A DNA stretch of 64,000 nt from Dichotomocladium elegans. Lineage: Eukaryota > Mucoromycota > Mucoromycetes > Mucorales > Lichtheimiaceae. Under the pieces are notes generated by a model. The model did not search any database, was not told where the DNA came from, and saw nothing but the letters and a program-made list of their open reading frames with translations. Position 1 is the first letter of the stretch; each line of letters starts with the position of its first letter. The stretch lies in the NCBI GenBank assembly GCA_025716815.1, contig JAIXMN010000002.1, positions 868,001 to 932,000 on the forward strand, read 5' to 3'. The position numbers and the translations under genes were made by a program. This document shows positions 12,555-22,016 of the stretch, piece by piece.

Positions 12555-13262
12555 TTAAAGCTTCTCTTCAGACGGCTTGATCCCTTTGGCGGAAACACGG
12601 AATCCCAAAAGCTCAACTTCCGTCTTGGCAAACTCGCACTTTGATATATTGGCGTATAGCTTGACATCACGCAAATGATCTAGTATCATCTTGACATGTT
12701 TCATATGTTCGTCCGCGGATTTGCTAAAAATCGGAATATCAAGATACACCAAGGCGAAACGATCAATACAGTCACCAAGCACATAATTTGTCAATCCTTG
12801 AAACATTGGTGGAGCATTACATAAATCAAAAGACAATACCAAAAACGAGAATTGACCATAACTGGTATTGAATGCCGTTTTCGGAACATCTTCTTCCCTA
12901 GTATGAATCTGGTGATAGCCCGACTTGAGATCCAAAATTGTGAAGGAATAAGCACCTTGCAGCCGCTCCAAGTATTTGTCAGTCCTAGACAATAGATGTT
13001 GATTGCGGATCGTCACCTTATTTAATAGACGATAATCATTATACATTCTCATGCTACCATCTTTTCTTGTTGACAAGAGTACTGGAGCACTCCAGGGTGA
13101 CATGCTAGGCTTTATGAGTCCAAGTTTGAGTAGGTCATCCAGTTGATGACGCAGTTCCTCCAGCTCTAGGGGGAACATCTTAAAAGGTGGTCTTGAAACC
13201 GGCCTTGCATCTCCCGTATCGATAATATGTTCTAATTCACGTACAGAAGGTAGACCGGGCAA
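12555..13262 (-). pseudogene. Reverse transcriptase domain, catalytically dead
   Basis: About 235 codons of a Ty3/Gypsy-type RT: the opening HIIDTGDARPV, LLKLGLIKPSMSPWSAPVL, a DYR-LNK block, LDLKSGYHQI, the palm motif and LLGFRVSAKGIKP. The catalytic box reads VYLDIPIFSKS, so the second aspartate of Y-x-D-D is missing, apparently with loss of one codon. The cysteine usual before DYR is tyrosine. It is flanked on both sides by in-frame stops. Orientation is the same as the protease remnant to its right. Confidence 0.9.
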
Positions 13263-13400
13263 ATCGTCACGAAATACACCTTTTTACTCATCCACCAATG
13301 CTTGCATAGATGGTGGGATATCCTTTGACTTGGTGTCACGTTCCAGCAAATGTGACAAATATATGGCTTCGACGTCCTTCTTACGCACGGCTTTCCCGAC

Positions 13401-13926
13401 TTATTGATGGAACAACAAGAATCGTACACCAGAGTCACCCAAGTACGGCTCAGGTTCAAGCTTGTACTTATTGCCATCTAAGGCGATATTCCAGACATCC
13501 GTTTTCCGGGCCGCCCCCGGCGTATAACCTACCAGCCAATTTCTTCCAGGGATAACATCAAGTTTGGTGTTCAAACCATATGCATCTACCTGCATATCGC
13601 AACCTGATAATGAAAAAGGGAACACCACCTTCTTGGAGAGTTTGAGTCTATGTCCGCCAGCAGTTTCAGCATCGCGTGCCACAACGTCAATCTGATTCAA
13701 ATCCTTGCATTAGTCTTGAGGAGACATAGCTTGCACTTGCACCCGTATGAATGAACGCCGAAAATGGCTTGTTCCTTGTCATGCTAACGTATAATGGTAA
13801 CGATTCACCAGTGCACGACAATAACTCTTCCAAATGGTAGCAATCTTCGCGCAGCTCATTCTCCTCGGCGAGAGTGTCTTGAACCGCCTCCTCACCATGT
13901 TGGTCACCCACGACTGCGTCCATCAT
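13401..13926 (-). pseudogene. Retroviral-type aspartic protease remnant
   Basis: Two overlapping open segments (13926-13687 and 13700-13401) together resemble the retropepsin of Ty3/Gypsy elements. The active-site region reads AFIHTGASASYVSSRL, where a histidine stands in place of the catalytic aspartate of D-T-G. The downstream part contains DVIPGRNWL, typical of the protease C-terminal half. A frame break joins the two halves. Confidence 0.75.
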
Positions 13927-14098
13927 CCTACCATTTGGAGAACTTTACGAATCATCGGCCTTGGTGTCGGACCCAACAGAGCTTTGCTTGTTATGATGGA
14001 CAGTATTGGTCAATCCCACTGGAGAATCCTTTTCTTGCGGGCTCTCGTGAACACTCCCATGACCCTCCAGCGACCGGTTTTGCTTCCTAAGGGGAGTT

Positions 14099-14400
14099 TG
14101 TCATAGCCCTGCTGTTCATAACACTGCGCTTTTACAGACAGTACTGAGCAGGGTTTATCGGCTCATCCGTCTCTTCTAAAGCACGCCTCGACTGTTCTCC
14201 CATTCCAACGTTACGAAGCCTGCTAACTGGTAAGGATTGGGGACATTGCTCGATGACTACCGCTTGTATCACCACTATCGCCCTGGTCTGAAATCATATA
14301 AAGAGAGGATAGTTTTTCTTCAATAAAGAGGATCCTGTCTCAAAGACTGGATTTTGGTCTTAACGGTTTTAACCCAGCGACTAACTCTCTAACCACCACA
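14099..14400 (+). repeat. Solo or degenerate LTR, copy A
   Basis: About 302 bases starting TGTCATAGCC and ending CCACCACA, so it has TG...CA ends. A TATA-like CATATAAAGAG near 14295 is followed about 20 bases later by AATAAAG, the layout of an LTR transcribed rightwards. It is a diverged duplicate of copy B at 15920. The pol fragment to its left points the other way, so the two may belong to different insertions. Confidence 0.7.
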
Positions 14401-15128
14401 ATAGGGAATACAATGGGTAGGAGAATAGTATAACAGGAGCTATTCACTCGCAAAATCGGGCTCTTTGATCGCGTCGACCGACTGCAAAAATCAATACAGT
14501 CAAAGAAAGAAAATATCAAAGGTGTGCAAATCAACAATGACAAAGAATGACTTCTCTGTTCCGTCACAACAATAAGTCAAACGGTTGGGTTCTGAAGGTT
14601 GGGTAAAAAAAATGAAGGTGTAACCCTTATGGATAGAAGTGACCAAAAAAGCGAAAGAGACACTCTTGATGATCCGGCTTATTCGTCCAATTGGACGCGC
14701 TTAAAAGAATGTCGCTCCCATACTAAAGGAAAGGGCAATAACGCTAGAAATGATGTCGAGAAACTCAGAGATGGGATGATGACATAGGAGCATATAAACG
14801 ATGAGAAGAGATGTAAGCGGACTGATACAGGGACATTAAACTAGTGCAAGCAATAAACTAAGAAAGGATCTAAGCTAGCTCTGTACTAACAGAATTTAAG
14901 TATTTAGCGTAAAAAAAAGGCTAAGAAGATATAGCACGTCTTGAAAGAGCGGCCTTCAAGGGAAGAGGGAAGAAGTAAGAAAAAGGAATGTAAAAAAAAA
15001 ATGAAACAGGACACGGATGTGTCACGTGGGATTGTCCGGACCGCGTGAAAAGGATTTACGTTCTGGACACTGGAATAGCATGGTGGTCGGCCAGAAGGGT
15101 TTCGTCTGGGCGTGTCAAAACAAGGTTC
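14401..15128. other. Sequence between LTR copy A and the tRNA gene
   Basis: About 730 bases, purine-rich on the plus strand in its second half. A 62-codon open run (14599-14787) is not recognisable. No clear primer-binding site follows the LTR. Confidence 0.35.
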
Positions 15129-15200
15129 AGCTGATTAGCGCAGAGGAAGCGCGTTGGGCTCATAACCCAAAGGTCGGTGGATCGAAACCACCATCAGCTA
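15129..15200 (+). tRNA. tRNAi-Met: Initiator tRNA-Met (CAU)
   Basis: A complete 72-base cloverleaf: 7-base acceptor stem AGCTGAT/ATCAGCT, D stem GCGC/GCGC, anticodon stem TTGGG/CCCAA with loop CTCATAA (anticodon CAT), and T stem GGTGG/CCACC. The first pair is A1-U72 and the T loop is ATCGAAA with A at positions 54 and 60. These are hallmarks of the eukaryotic initiator, not the elongator. The T arm doubles as the B box (GGATCGAAACC). There is no intron. Confidence 0.95.
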
Positions 15201-15228
15201 GACAATTACGGGGTGATTCAATCTCATA

Positions 15229-15234
15229 TTTTTT
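15229..15234 (+). terminator. RNA polymerase III terminator
   Basis: A run of six T residues beginning 29 bases after the tRNA gene, the usual Pol III stop signal. Confidence 0.75.
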
Positions 15235-15919
15235 ATAGTTGTAGTTCAGATTCCTCGACCAATCAACTGTCGTAGTCAAAGAAGCAGTAGCCAATCGTTT
15301 TGTTGTAACAATCAAGAAGCTCTCCGCAGCGCTTCCTTCAGTGGCGTATTGTCCTCTGCTTCTATTCAGTGCTTACCATAGGCAGTGCAGCATTGCATTA
15401 ACGTCTTATATCTGATATACATCATAGCTTAACCATTATGTATAACCTTTAGAATAGTATGGATATCACAGTAGCACCATGCATTAAAACGGGAGGAATC
15501 TTCACGTCTCGCTATATTATATTTCTTATCCTTGTTGTTGCTGTTGGCTACGGAGTCTTCTGCCAAATACGCGCACGACACAACTGTGCTCTTATTTTTA
15601 TCGCTTTTCATAGTCCCGAGTATCCTTTTATTCAAGCAGTGTCATTTCTTCTTTTTCGACATCTTTTTACCTTCTAATTTTTATAAACAGAAAATGATAT
15701 AAATATCATTACTTCGCGAAAATAAGGACAACGAAAAAACCAGGGTCTACTACTATATTGATTACTACTCTCCGTCGCTACGTTCTGGATAAGGTTTATC
15801 CGCTAAAAGAAGTCGAAATTGTATCCGTTTTCTCGCCTAGCAAAGGCTGCACGACCGATCTACAGCGCTCTCCATTATTTGCCGTCGATTTTGGCGGATA
15901 AACCGTGGCCAGATGTAGC
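15235..15919. other. Sequence between the tRNA gene and LTR copy B
   Basis: About 685 bases with no supported gene. The T-rich plus-strand open run at 15459-15677 is hydrophobic by composition and not recognisable. Confidence 0.35.
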
Positions 15920-16227
15920 TGTCGTAGCCGTGTTGTTCATGACACCGCACTGCGCTTCTACAGACAGTAATTGCCATGATTGCCGACTTATTCACCTCTT
16001 TTACGTACCATATTGGCTCTATTATCTTCCAATCCCGATACCATGCATGCCGCTCATCAGTAATAACTGGAGGAAAACGCTCGGTGACTATCGCTTGTAC
16101 CAGTTCTGAAAAGTCATATAAAAAGAGAGTTATTTTTTATTCAGCTATAAAGAGGATCCGGTCTCAAAGACTTGATTTTGGGCCCTACTGTTTCAACATC
16201 TACCATCAACTCTCTCTAACTACCACA
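15920..16227 (+). repeat. LTR, copy B
   Basis: About 308 bases with TG...CA ends (TGTCGTAGCC ... TACCACA). It aligns along its length with copy A: the block after the start (gcgcttctacagacagta), the TATA-like CATATAAAAAG, AAAGAGGATCC-GTCTCAAAGACT, and the CTCTCT-CTAAC-ACCACA end. Same orientation as copy A. The two lie almost symmetrically around the initiator tRNA gene (728 and 719 bases away). Confidence 0.7.
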
Positions 16228-16819
16228 GCAGCGACGTATTAGGTGATGGGAAGATAGAATGGAACTTATCGACAATATTTTATCGCATACGCTATTTTGA
16301 TATTTGTGCTGTTTTTGATGTATAATAATAATTTACGGTAATGGTAGAGAAAAGCGGAAGAGTTCTTGACATTGGTTTCTGTCAAGGAGTTGATGGTGCT
16401 GAGGACACTGTAGAAAAAATATTCTGGGAAGCCGTCAGCCATGGATTGTCATATCAATACTACGACATATGTTTCGATATCATTTCTGAAAATAAAAAAG
16501 AAGAACTATTTGAGCTAAAAGAGATATCCACCGTATTTCGATGAAGCAGAGCCTGGTACCTGTTATAAAGCATACCAGCGTAACAAAGAATTGGCGCCGA
16601 TAGATGTTAATTACGCTTAGGATATTGTTGTTGCTGTTGCAACTGCAGAAGGTCACACGTTGTCAAATTAACAGTTAATGAGATGATGTTGATGAAGCAT
16701 TACAGCGTAGTCTATTGTGTATATAAAGTAGGTGCGTGAAAAGTTACTACAGATGAGGAAGCAGAGGCGAAAAAGAGATGACGATGAAATGCAAGAACAG
16801 GGTTTAGTACATATTAATG
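16228..16819. other. Intergenic stretch before the GlyRS gene
   Basis: About 590 bases. One 67-codon open run (16341-16544) has no recognisable motif, and nothing around it supports splicing into a longer protein. Confidence 0.35.
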
Positions 16820-18508
16820 TCATTCTTCGGCGAGTCTATCACTGATATAATGTTGCACATCCTTCCAGTGGAGGCGCTCTTGAGTGCCCGAGTCACGATC
16901 GCGAATTGTTACGGTGTTATCCTCTAGCGATTGATAGTCCACTGTGACACACCATGGGGTGCCAATTTCATCATGTCGATAGTATCGCTTGCCAATCTTA
17001 AGCTTTTGGGCTTCTATCATGGTGAACCATCCACGTCGCCGCAACGACTTGGCGACATTTTCAGCGATAGGCAAAAACTCGGGCTTGCCCGTGAGAGGCA
17101 TGACAGCACATTTGACAGGTGCTAATCGGGGATGAAGCCTGAGAACGTTACGTGGAGGCTTATTATCGCCCTCTTCAGAAATTTGATGGAATGCGTCACA
17201 GAGATAAGCCAACATGGCGCGATTGAGACCACATGAGCTCTCCACGACATGGGGTGTATAGCGAGCAGGGCGCTCGGCAGGGATGAGAGATGTGTCAACC
17301 TCGATATCCGACGTCGTTGCAGATACATCGTCCTCGATTATTTGGAAATTGGCAGCGGTATTCTTCATGTGCATGGTCAAGTCATAGTTACCGCGATGAG
17401 CAACACCCTCAACCTCGCCCCAACCCCATGGGTACAAATATTCAACATCTGTGCAACCGGTTGCATAGTGGGCCATCTCGTTGGCGGCATGATCGCGTTG
17501 GCGGAAATTCTCCTTATGGCATGCATGTTCGAGCCACCACCGGAACCGCTGTTCACGCCAGTATTTGAACCAATGCGAGGCCTCCCATGGAGCAACAAAG
17601 TACTCGAGTTCGAGTTGCTCAAATTCAGGTGTACGGAAAATACCGTGCTCTAAGCGGATCTCGTTCCGGAAGGACTTCCCCACCTGCGCAATACCAAAAG
17701 GCGGACGCTTGTTCATCGTCCGTACCACCTGCTCAAAATTTACAAAGACGCCCTGGGCGGTTTCTGGTCGAAGATATACTGTTGATGGCCGAAGAACATC
17801 GTCCACAGCTGAGCGTACGTTAGTGCTCTTGCGGTGAGTATCCAAGGTTGTTTGGATCACGCGATCGATGGGATCAATGGGGTCCAGGAAAGTTTTGAAC
17901 ATTAGATTAAATGGTCGGCTCGCAGTTAAAAAGGGTGAATTGCTGTTGGGTTCGACATAGCCGTTGTAGTCCAACACAATTGGTTCGCCCATGGTCGATT
18001 CAAACTCGATCCGTCCGCCGTTGCCATTTTCGTCGGGCAGCACGAGCGTCTTGACATGAAGCAGAATCTGCTTACCCTTGAGGGTGGTTGCAATACCCGG
18101 TGCCATGTGTTCCTGGATTGTTTGGTGCCATATCTTGGCGGTCGCTTTGTCAGGAGCGTTTACGGGTATACGCTTGGCGTCCTCCATGTAATGCAGTGCC
18201 GGGGCTTTGTCGGGTCGAAATCGCTCTTTTGTGAGCATGCAATCAACAAGCAAATCGGTGAATTCGTCAACATGCCCTGAGGCCTTTAAAACAGGATGGG
18301 GGGTTAGAATGCTGGTGTCTAGGCCAACTATGTCGTCGCGCCAGTAAACATGACGCTGCCACCATGAATTCAAAATGTTCTTTTTTAACTCGACACCGAG
18401 AGGTCCGTAGTCGTACGCGCCACGCAAACCGCCATAGATTTCTGCAGACTGGTACAGAAATCCACGCCGTTTACAGAGGTCTAGAAGCGCGCGAAATCGT
18501 TGCGCCAT
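16820..18508 (-). CDS. Glycyl-tRNA synthetase, bacterial dimeric type
   Basis: Class II synthetase that charges tRNA-Gly. One uninterrupted exon of 562 codons from the ATG at 18508 (MAQRF...), preceded by an in-frame ATG at 18568 that would add 20 residues. Motif 1 region: EIYGGLRGAYDYGPLGVELK; motif 2: LRPETAQGVFVNF and KSFRNEI; motif 3/anticodon region: PWGWGEVEGVAHR, ESSCGLNRAML and PLTGKPE. The sequence reads like bacterial single-chain GlyRS (FGIAQVGKSFRNEI, FEQLELEYFV), whereas the usual eukaryotic enzyme is longer and differs at these blocks (for example a GHFLNF-type motif). Lack of introns contrasts with its neighbours. A mitochondrial or dual role, possibly through the upstream start, and acquisition from bacteria are inferences. 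Confidence 0.9.
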   Translation of the reverse strand: MAQRFRALLDLCKRRGFLYQSAEIYGGLRGAYDYGPLGVELKKNILNSWWQRHVYWRDDIVGLDTSILTPHPVLKASGHVDEFTDLLVDCMLTKERFRPDKAPALHYMEDAKRIPVNAPDKATAKIWHQTIQEHMAPGIATTLKGKQILLHVKTLVLPDENGNGGRIEFESTMGEPIVLDYNGYVEPNSNSPFLTASRPFNLMFKTFLDPIDPIDRVIQTTLDTHRKSTNVRSAVDDVLRPSTVYLRPETAQGVFVNFEQVVRTMNKRPPFGIAQVGKSFRNEIRLEHGIFRTPEFEQLELEYFVAPWEASHWFKYWREQRFRWWLEHACHKENFRQRDHAANEMAHYATGCTDVEYLYPWGWGEVEGVAHRGNYDLTMHMKNTAANFQIIEDDVSATTSDIEVDTSLIPAERPARYTPHVVESSCGLNRAMLAYLCDAFHQISEEGDNKPPRNVLRLHPRLAPVKCAVMPLTGKPEFLPIAENVAKSLRRRGWFTMIEAQKLKIGKRYYRHDEIGTPWCVTVDYQSLEDNTVTIRDRDSGTQERLHWKDVQHYISDRLAEE

Positions 18509-18687
18509 AGCAAGAAAAGAAAATAACAAGGGGTGGTGGGTAGGTAGATAGATAGAGTGCAGGGTCAAATTGAATTAGGCATCTCTGAAGAAAAACATTG
18601 GAGCTGTGTTGGAATCCCGACGTTTTTGCCACTATTTCTGGCCGTCCTGGGCCAAGATCTCTCGTCATATTAGGATCAACAAATCGC

Positions 18688-18989
18688 ATGATAATGTCCT
18701 CAGCATCTGCATCTACTGAAACGCCGAATTCGGGAAAGGGTTTTGAGAAATGCAATTTGTATGAGCTAGTACAGTACCAATGCGAAGTGACATCGACACA
18801 TATCGAATGCAATCCTTTCGTTCGAGTATTTTTACGGTTTGTTGCAAAGGGGGCCTGTCGACAAGAGGATGTGAAGAAAAACGAGTCTGAGTGTTTCTTT
18901 TTGGGAAAAACAGGTGTCCGGGGAAACCGACAACAGAGGTAACGCCTGAATACGATCACAAGGGCGATCCTGTAACAAGGTATCTCTAG
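18688..18989 (+). CDS. SOM1: SOM1-like mitochondrial inner membrane peptidase subunit
   Basis: Very small gene, two exons (18688-18836 and 18914-18989) joined by a 77-base intron, 74 residues. SOM1 works with the inner membrane peptidase that matures proteins in the intermembrane space. The spliced protein has the family layout CNLYELVQYQC - IECNPFVRVFLRC - PG-P-TEVTPEY, with four spaced cysteines and a hydrophilic tail. The intron falls inside the last arginine codon before the final cysteine. A second ATG two codons on (18694) is an alternative start. It is divergent from the GlyRS gene with about 180 bases between their starts. Confidence 0.75.
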
Positions 18990-19310
18990 AAGAGACGAGG
19001 ATGAGGTGGAGCATCAACCCCTGATGAAGAATATTTAGTGTTGGTTCAAGTGTGTTACCGGATTTTGGTGCAGTAGGTGACAAGAAATCACCACCCGGTG
19101 TCGTCATGATGGAGAACGATAAATGAAGTGATCTACAGACCTATCCATTAATCACGAGCCTTGTCAATCAAAAAAAGAGATGTTTATACCAGTCGTGATA
19201 AAACTCCATCCTCCACGCTTCTCGCCTGTCCTCACTCTCACATTCTATAAATTCATGGCAGCTTGTGGATATGTCCTCTCCTGCTCTTCTCTTGTCATTC
19301 TCTTTTCATC
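18990..19310. other. Intergenic region before the GPI-type protein gene
   Basis: About 320 bases, no gene seen. TATAAATTC near 19247 lies about 65 bases before the next ATG and may be its TATA box. Confidence 0.4.
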
Positions 19311-19853
19311 ATGAGGCTCTTATCTTTGGCGGCTTCCCTCATTCTTCCAGTCTACGTGCTAGCTCAACAACAGTCAGCCGCGATGGACTTTGGTTCCGCA
19401 CTCCGTCAGCTCTATGCATTGTTGGACATGCTTAGTCGTGGTGATTTGGATGCATTCGCTTCCTTCACGGCATTTAATCAACCCGAAGCCGCTGTGGCAG
19501 CGACTGCAGCAGCTGCATCCCCTGGGGTCAACATTCCCGTTGAATATCCGATCCCGACATCTAACATGGCTCCTCCTCAGATATCGCTATGGACGTCGAC
19601 CATCGATGTTTTACCGACAATGACCATGTCTTACAAAACAATCCCAGGCACCACACTGAGCTTACCGACGACAGCCACCATGACGCGCATATCACCGCGA
19701 CTCACAGCCACGAGGAATATTACTGTAACGGTGTATCCGACCTTTGAAACAACCCCTTCGTCTGATGCCCACAGAACCATAGTGCCAGCAGCACCCACTG
19801 TTTTGGTCCTCATTAGCTTTATAATTGCTATTAGATTATGTCTTCGTGGATGA
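19311..19853 (+). CDS. Small secreted, probably GPI-anchored protein
   Basis: Single exon, 180 residues. N-terminal signal peptide (MRLLSLAASLILPVYVLAQQ), an alanine-rich segment, then a threonine/serine/proline-rich region (about residues 85-150) suited to O-mannosylation, and a C-terminal hydrophobic stretch (TVLVLISFIIAI) preceded by a small-residue spacer, as in GPI attachment signals; the short basic end (RLCLRG) means a plain membrane anchor is also possible. No cysteine framework or enzyme motif. The chosen ATG is the one that starts the signal peptide. Function unknown; cell-surface role inferred. Confidence 0.7.
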   Translation: MRLLSLAASLILPVYVLAQQQSAAMDFGSALRQLYALLDMLSRGDLDAFASFTAFNQPEAAVAATAAAASPGVNIPVEYPIPTSNMAPPQISLWTSTIDVLPTMTMSYKTIPGTTLSLPTTATMTRISPRLTATRNITVTVYPTFETTPSSDAHRTIVPAAPTVLVLISFIIAIRLCLRG

Positions 19854-19948
19854 TAATAGCATATCTCCCAGCGTAGAATAAAGATGTGGTCTACTTTCGT
19901 TGATGGGACGGTTTTGCTCCAGGCTCGGCGGTTATTTTTTAATAAATA

Positions 19949-21399
19949 TCATGACAACGCTGAAAACCCTTGAAGGATGCTCCCTGCCAGCAGACCCAGT
20001 TTTTCTATCGTGTAACCGCCCTCTTGTACGAACAAGACCGGGCGTCCGGCAGAACTCTTGGCTGTTCTGATGAGCTTTCCCATCTCCGAGTAAGTATTCA
20101 CTTCCCGGAGACCTTTCATGCCGGCCACAGGATCCTCGTACCATGTATCGAGGCCCATGGATACGATCACCAGATCGGCATCGAAATCAACTACGGCAGA
20201 GCTATTGAGCGTCCCCTCGAGATGGTCCAAATAGATTGCATCAGTGGTCGTCAGCGGATTGAGTGGTATATTGATATTGAAGCCTTTTCCTGCACCGCTA
20301 CCCGATTCACCGGCGGTTCCCGTGTAAAATGGGTAGTCGGGCGAGCCGTGAAGCGACACATACATGACTGACGGGTCATCATAGAATATATCCTGTGTTC
20401 CGTTTCCACTAAAAGAGAAAAGGCAGTACTCAGCGTGTTGTGTAAAAATCGATGGTTTGTTTCGTTGGCTCACTGGTGGTAGTCAATGTCGATAATTAGA
20501 ATCTTTTTCTTGCTTGAATGGTCAGCAGTGCCCGTCAATGTTGTAGGATGGATTGTCCCAGCAGCAAGCAAATCTTTGTCATCAAAAACGAGGGGTTTAA
20601 CGACGGCATCCATCTCCTCGACCGAATAATTTTGGATAAAACGAGTGGCCACAGCGACGTTGTTAATAAAGCAATAGCCTGTATATAGATGCGGATTATT
20701 AGTTCTCGATACGCCATACGTTTTGCGGGGCACGTCTAACCAGCAGCGACGTTGCAAGTGGCATGATGCCCGGGCGGGCGGCACAGTGCATAAACCGCCG
20801 CCGATTTTTCCTTGAGTAATTTATGCGCGGCGGAGAGTGCGATTTGGGCAGATACATAAGTTGAGCGCCACGTGTCTTAAGAAATGTCTAAGTTGTCTAT
20901 ATGCGAATTCCCCGGCCCTGTTCCCCTTGCTTTCCAACTTACGTTCCATAAAGGACACCGACATGTCGAAGGTATAAAGACCAATGCGACCCACTGGACT
21001 TTGACTGGCGTTCTTTTTGATTGTGGCCAGATCTAGTTTGCCGATAAGGCTCGGGTGCACAAAAGTTTCACCGGTGGTGCCTTCCTTGGGTAGTCCGGAG
21101 GCTGCCCACTCGTTGTAAATATTCGCCAAGAACTCGATGTAGTCCTTCTCATGAACTTGCAAAATGGGACCCAGCGAATAATCCTGGGGCTCAAAGATGC
21201 GAAATTGATTCGGCTTGCTGTCAAGATATTTCTTAATCGACGCAAGGCGGGCCGGCGACTCTATGTGGGAAGGCGTTTGGCGTCATGGTCGTAGGATTCT
21301 TTATCATCTCTTTTTACCGAGATAGGGTTTTACTTGACCGCGTGTGACTTCAGTAGGTGGGTCATGCAGCAAACCGTCGGCAGAGTATATGACATCCAT
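19949..21399 (-). CDS. Histone deacetylase / acetylpolyamine amidohydrolase family
   Basis: Zinc-dependent deacetylase of the HDAC superfamily. The start (MDVIYSADGLLHDPPTE) and ESPARLASI after the first intron match the acetylpolyamine amidohydrolase-like branch. Key motifs: RPPGHHA (proton-relay histidines), YCFINNVAVA, and D-Y-H-H-GNGTQDIFYDD, where the second histidine codon is created by splicing (CA|T), so the zinc site is intact. The C-terminal part has YVSLH, SMGLDTW and VQEGGY with the late tyrosine typical of catalysis. At least five exons. No nuclear localisation signal is evident, so substrate (histone, other protein or polyamine) is open. Exon edges between 20470 and 20960 are approximate. 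Confidence 0.85.
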
Positions 21400-22016
21400 T
21401 AGAAAAGAAGGAAAAAGAAGTGAAGACCGAAAGAAAAGGTACACGAGAGTATGCAGCTGTGACCGGTCTATAAATACGCACGCTCGATAGCGTGAAAACC
21501 AAGAAGGAGCATGTCTTCGTGTCACATCCACGATTATGGGACACAACACGGTCTTCCCCTGTCTGATGCATCTCTTACCGCTCTCATAGACCCAGGGGGG
21601 TGTCGTTTAATTTGTCGGAGAGGGGAGAGAATCTGGGATAGCAACTGTCACCGACTTCTTGGTTCAGATTACTTGCTTCCTTCCTGTCTGAACACGCCGT
21701 TGGCCTCTTATTCAGAAGCTAGACACCATCTTAGCCTGCCAGCCAGTGAGAGAAACATTGCCCGCATTTGGTCCCGGCTCTGTTTTAACATCGATAGCTG
21801 ACTAACAAGCCACACCTCTCGGTAGAAGAGTGGTAGGGATGATATGAAATGGCATGCTTCATGGCAAAACAATTCTTATCTTCTTCCGGCCTTGCCTTGT
21901 GTTCCTCTTAAGTTCTGCACGATGAGCAGTTGCCAAGCCACTCTATGCTTTCTAAAAATGGAAGCTGTCGCGACGCGGAACTTGCGCTTCTCCTATCCCC
22001 TTTCCTCCCGTGCCGC
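21400..22016. other. Divergent intergenic region
   Basis: About 617 bases between the leftward deacetylase and the rightward FYRN/FYRC gene. No gene or RNA seen. The start of the deacetylase is preceded by TTTATAGACC-type sequence on its strand near 21470. Confidence 0.4.

Larger units (their letters stand above)
12270..13926 (-). mobile_element. Ty3/Gypsy retrotransposon pol fragment
   Basis: A leftward relic with protease, reverse transcriptase and the start of the connection/RNase H region in the order expected for Ty3/Gypsy pol. The coding frame is broken by in-frame TAA codons between protease and RT (near 13402 and 13288) and after the RT (near 12556 and 12510). Beyond about 12270 no RNase H or integrase is recognisable, and no gag is seen to the right, so this is an internal fragment. 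Confidence 0.85.

Noticed and set aside
16341..16544. 67-codon open frame after LTR copy B
   Set aside because: No motif and no adjoining exon; could be chance.
18471..18959. 162-codon minus-strand frame opposite the SOM1-like gene
   Set aside because: It runs antisense through both SOM1 exons and the GlyRS 5' leader; the plus-strand spliced reading matches a known family.
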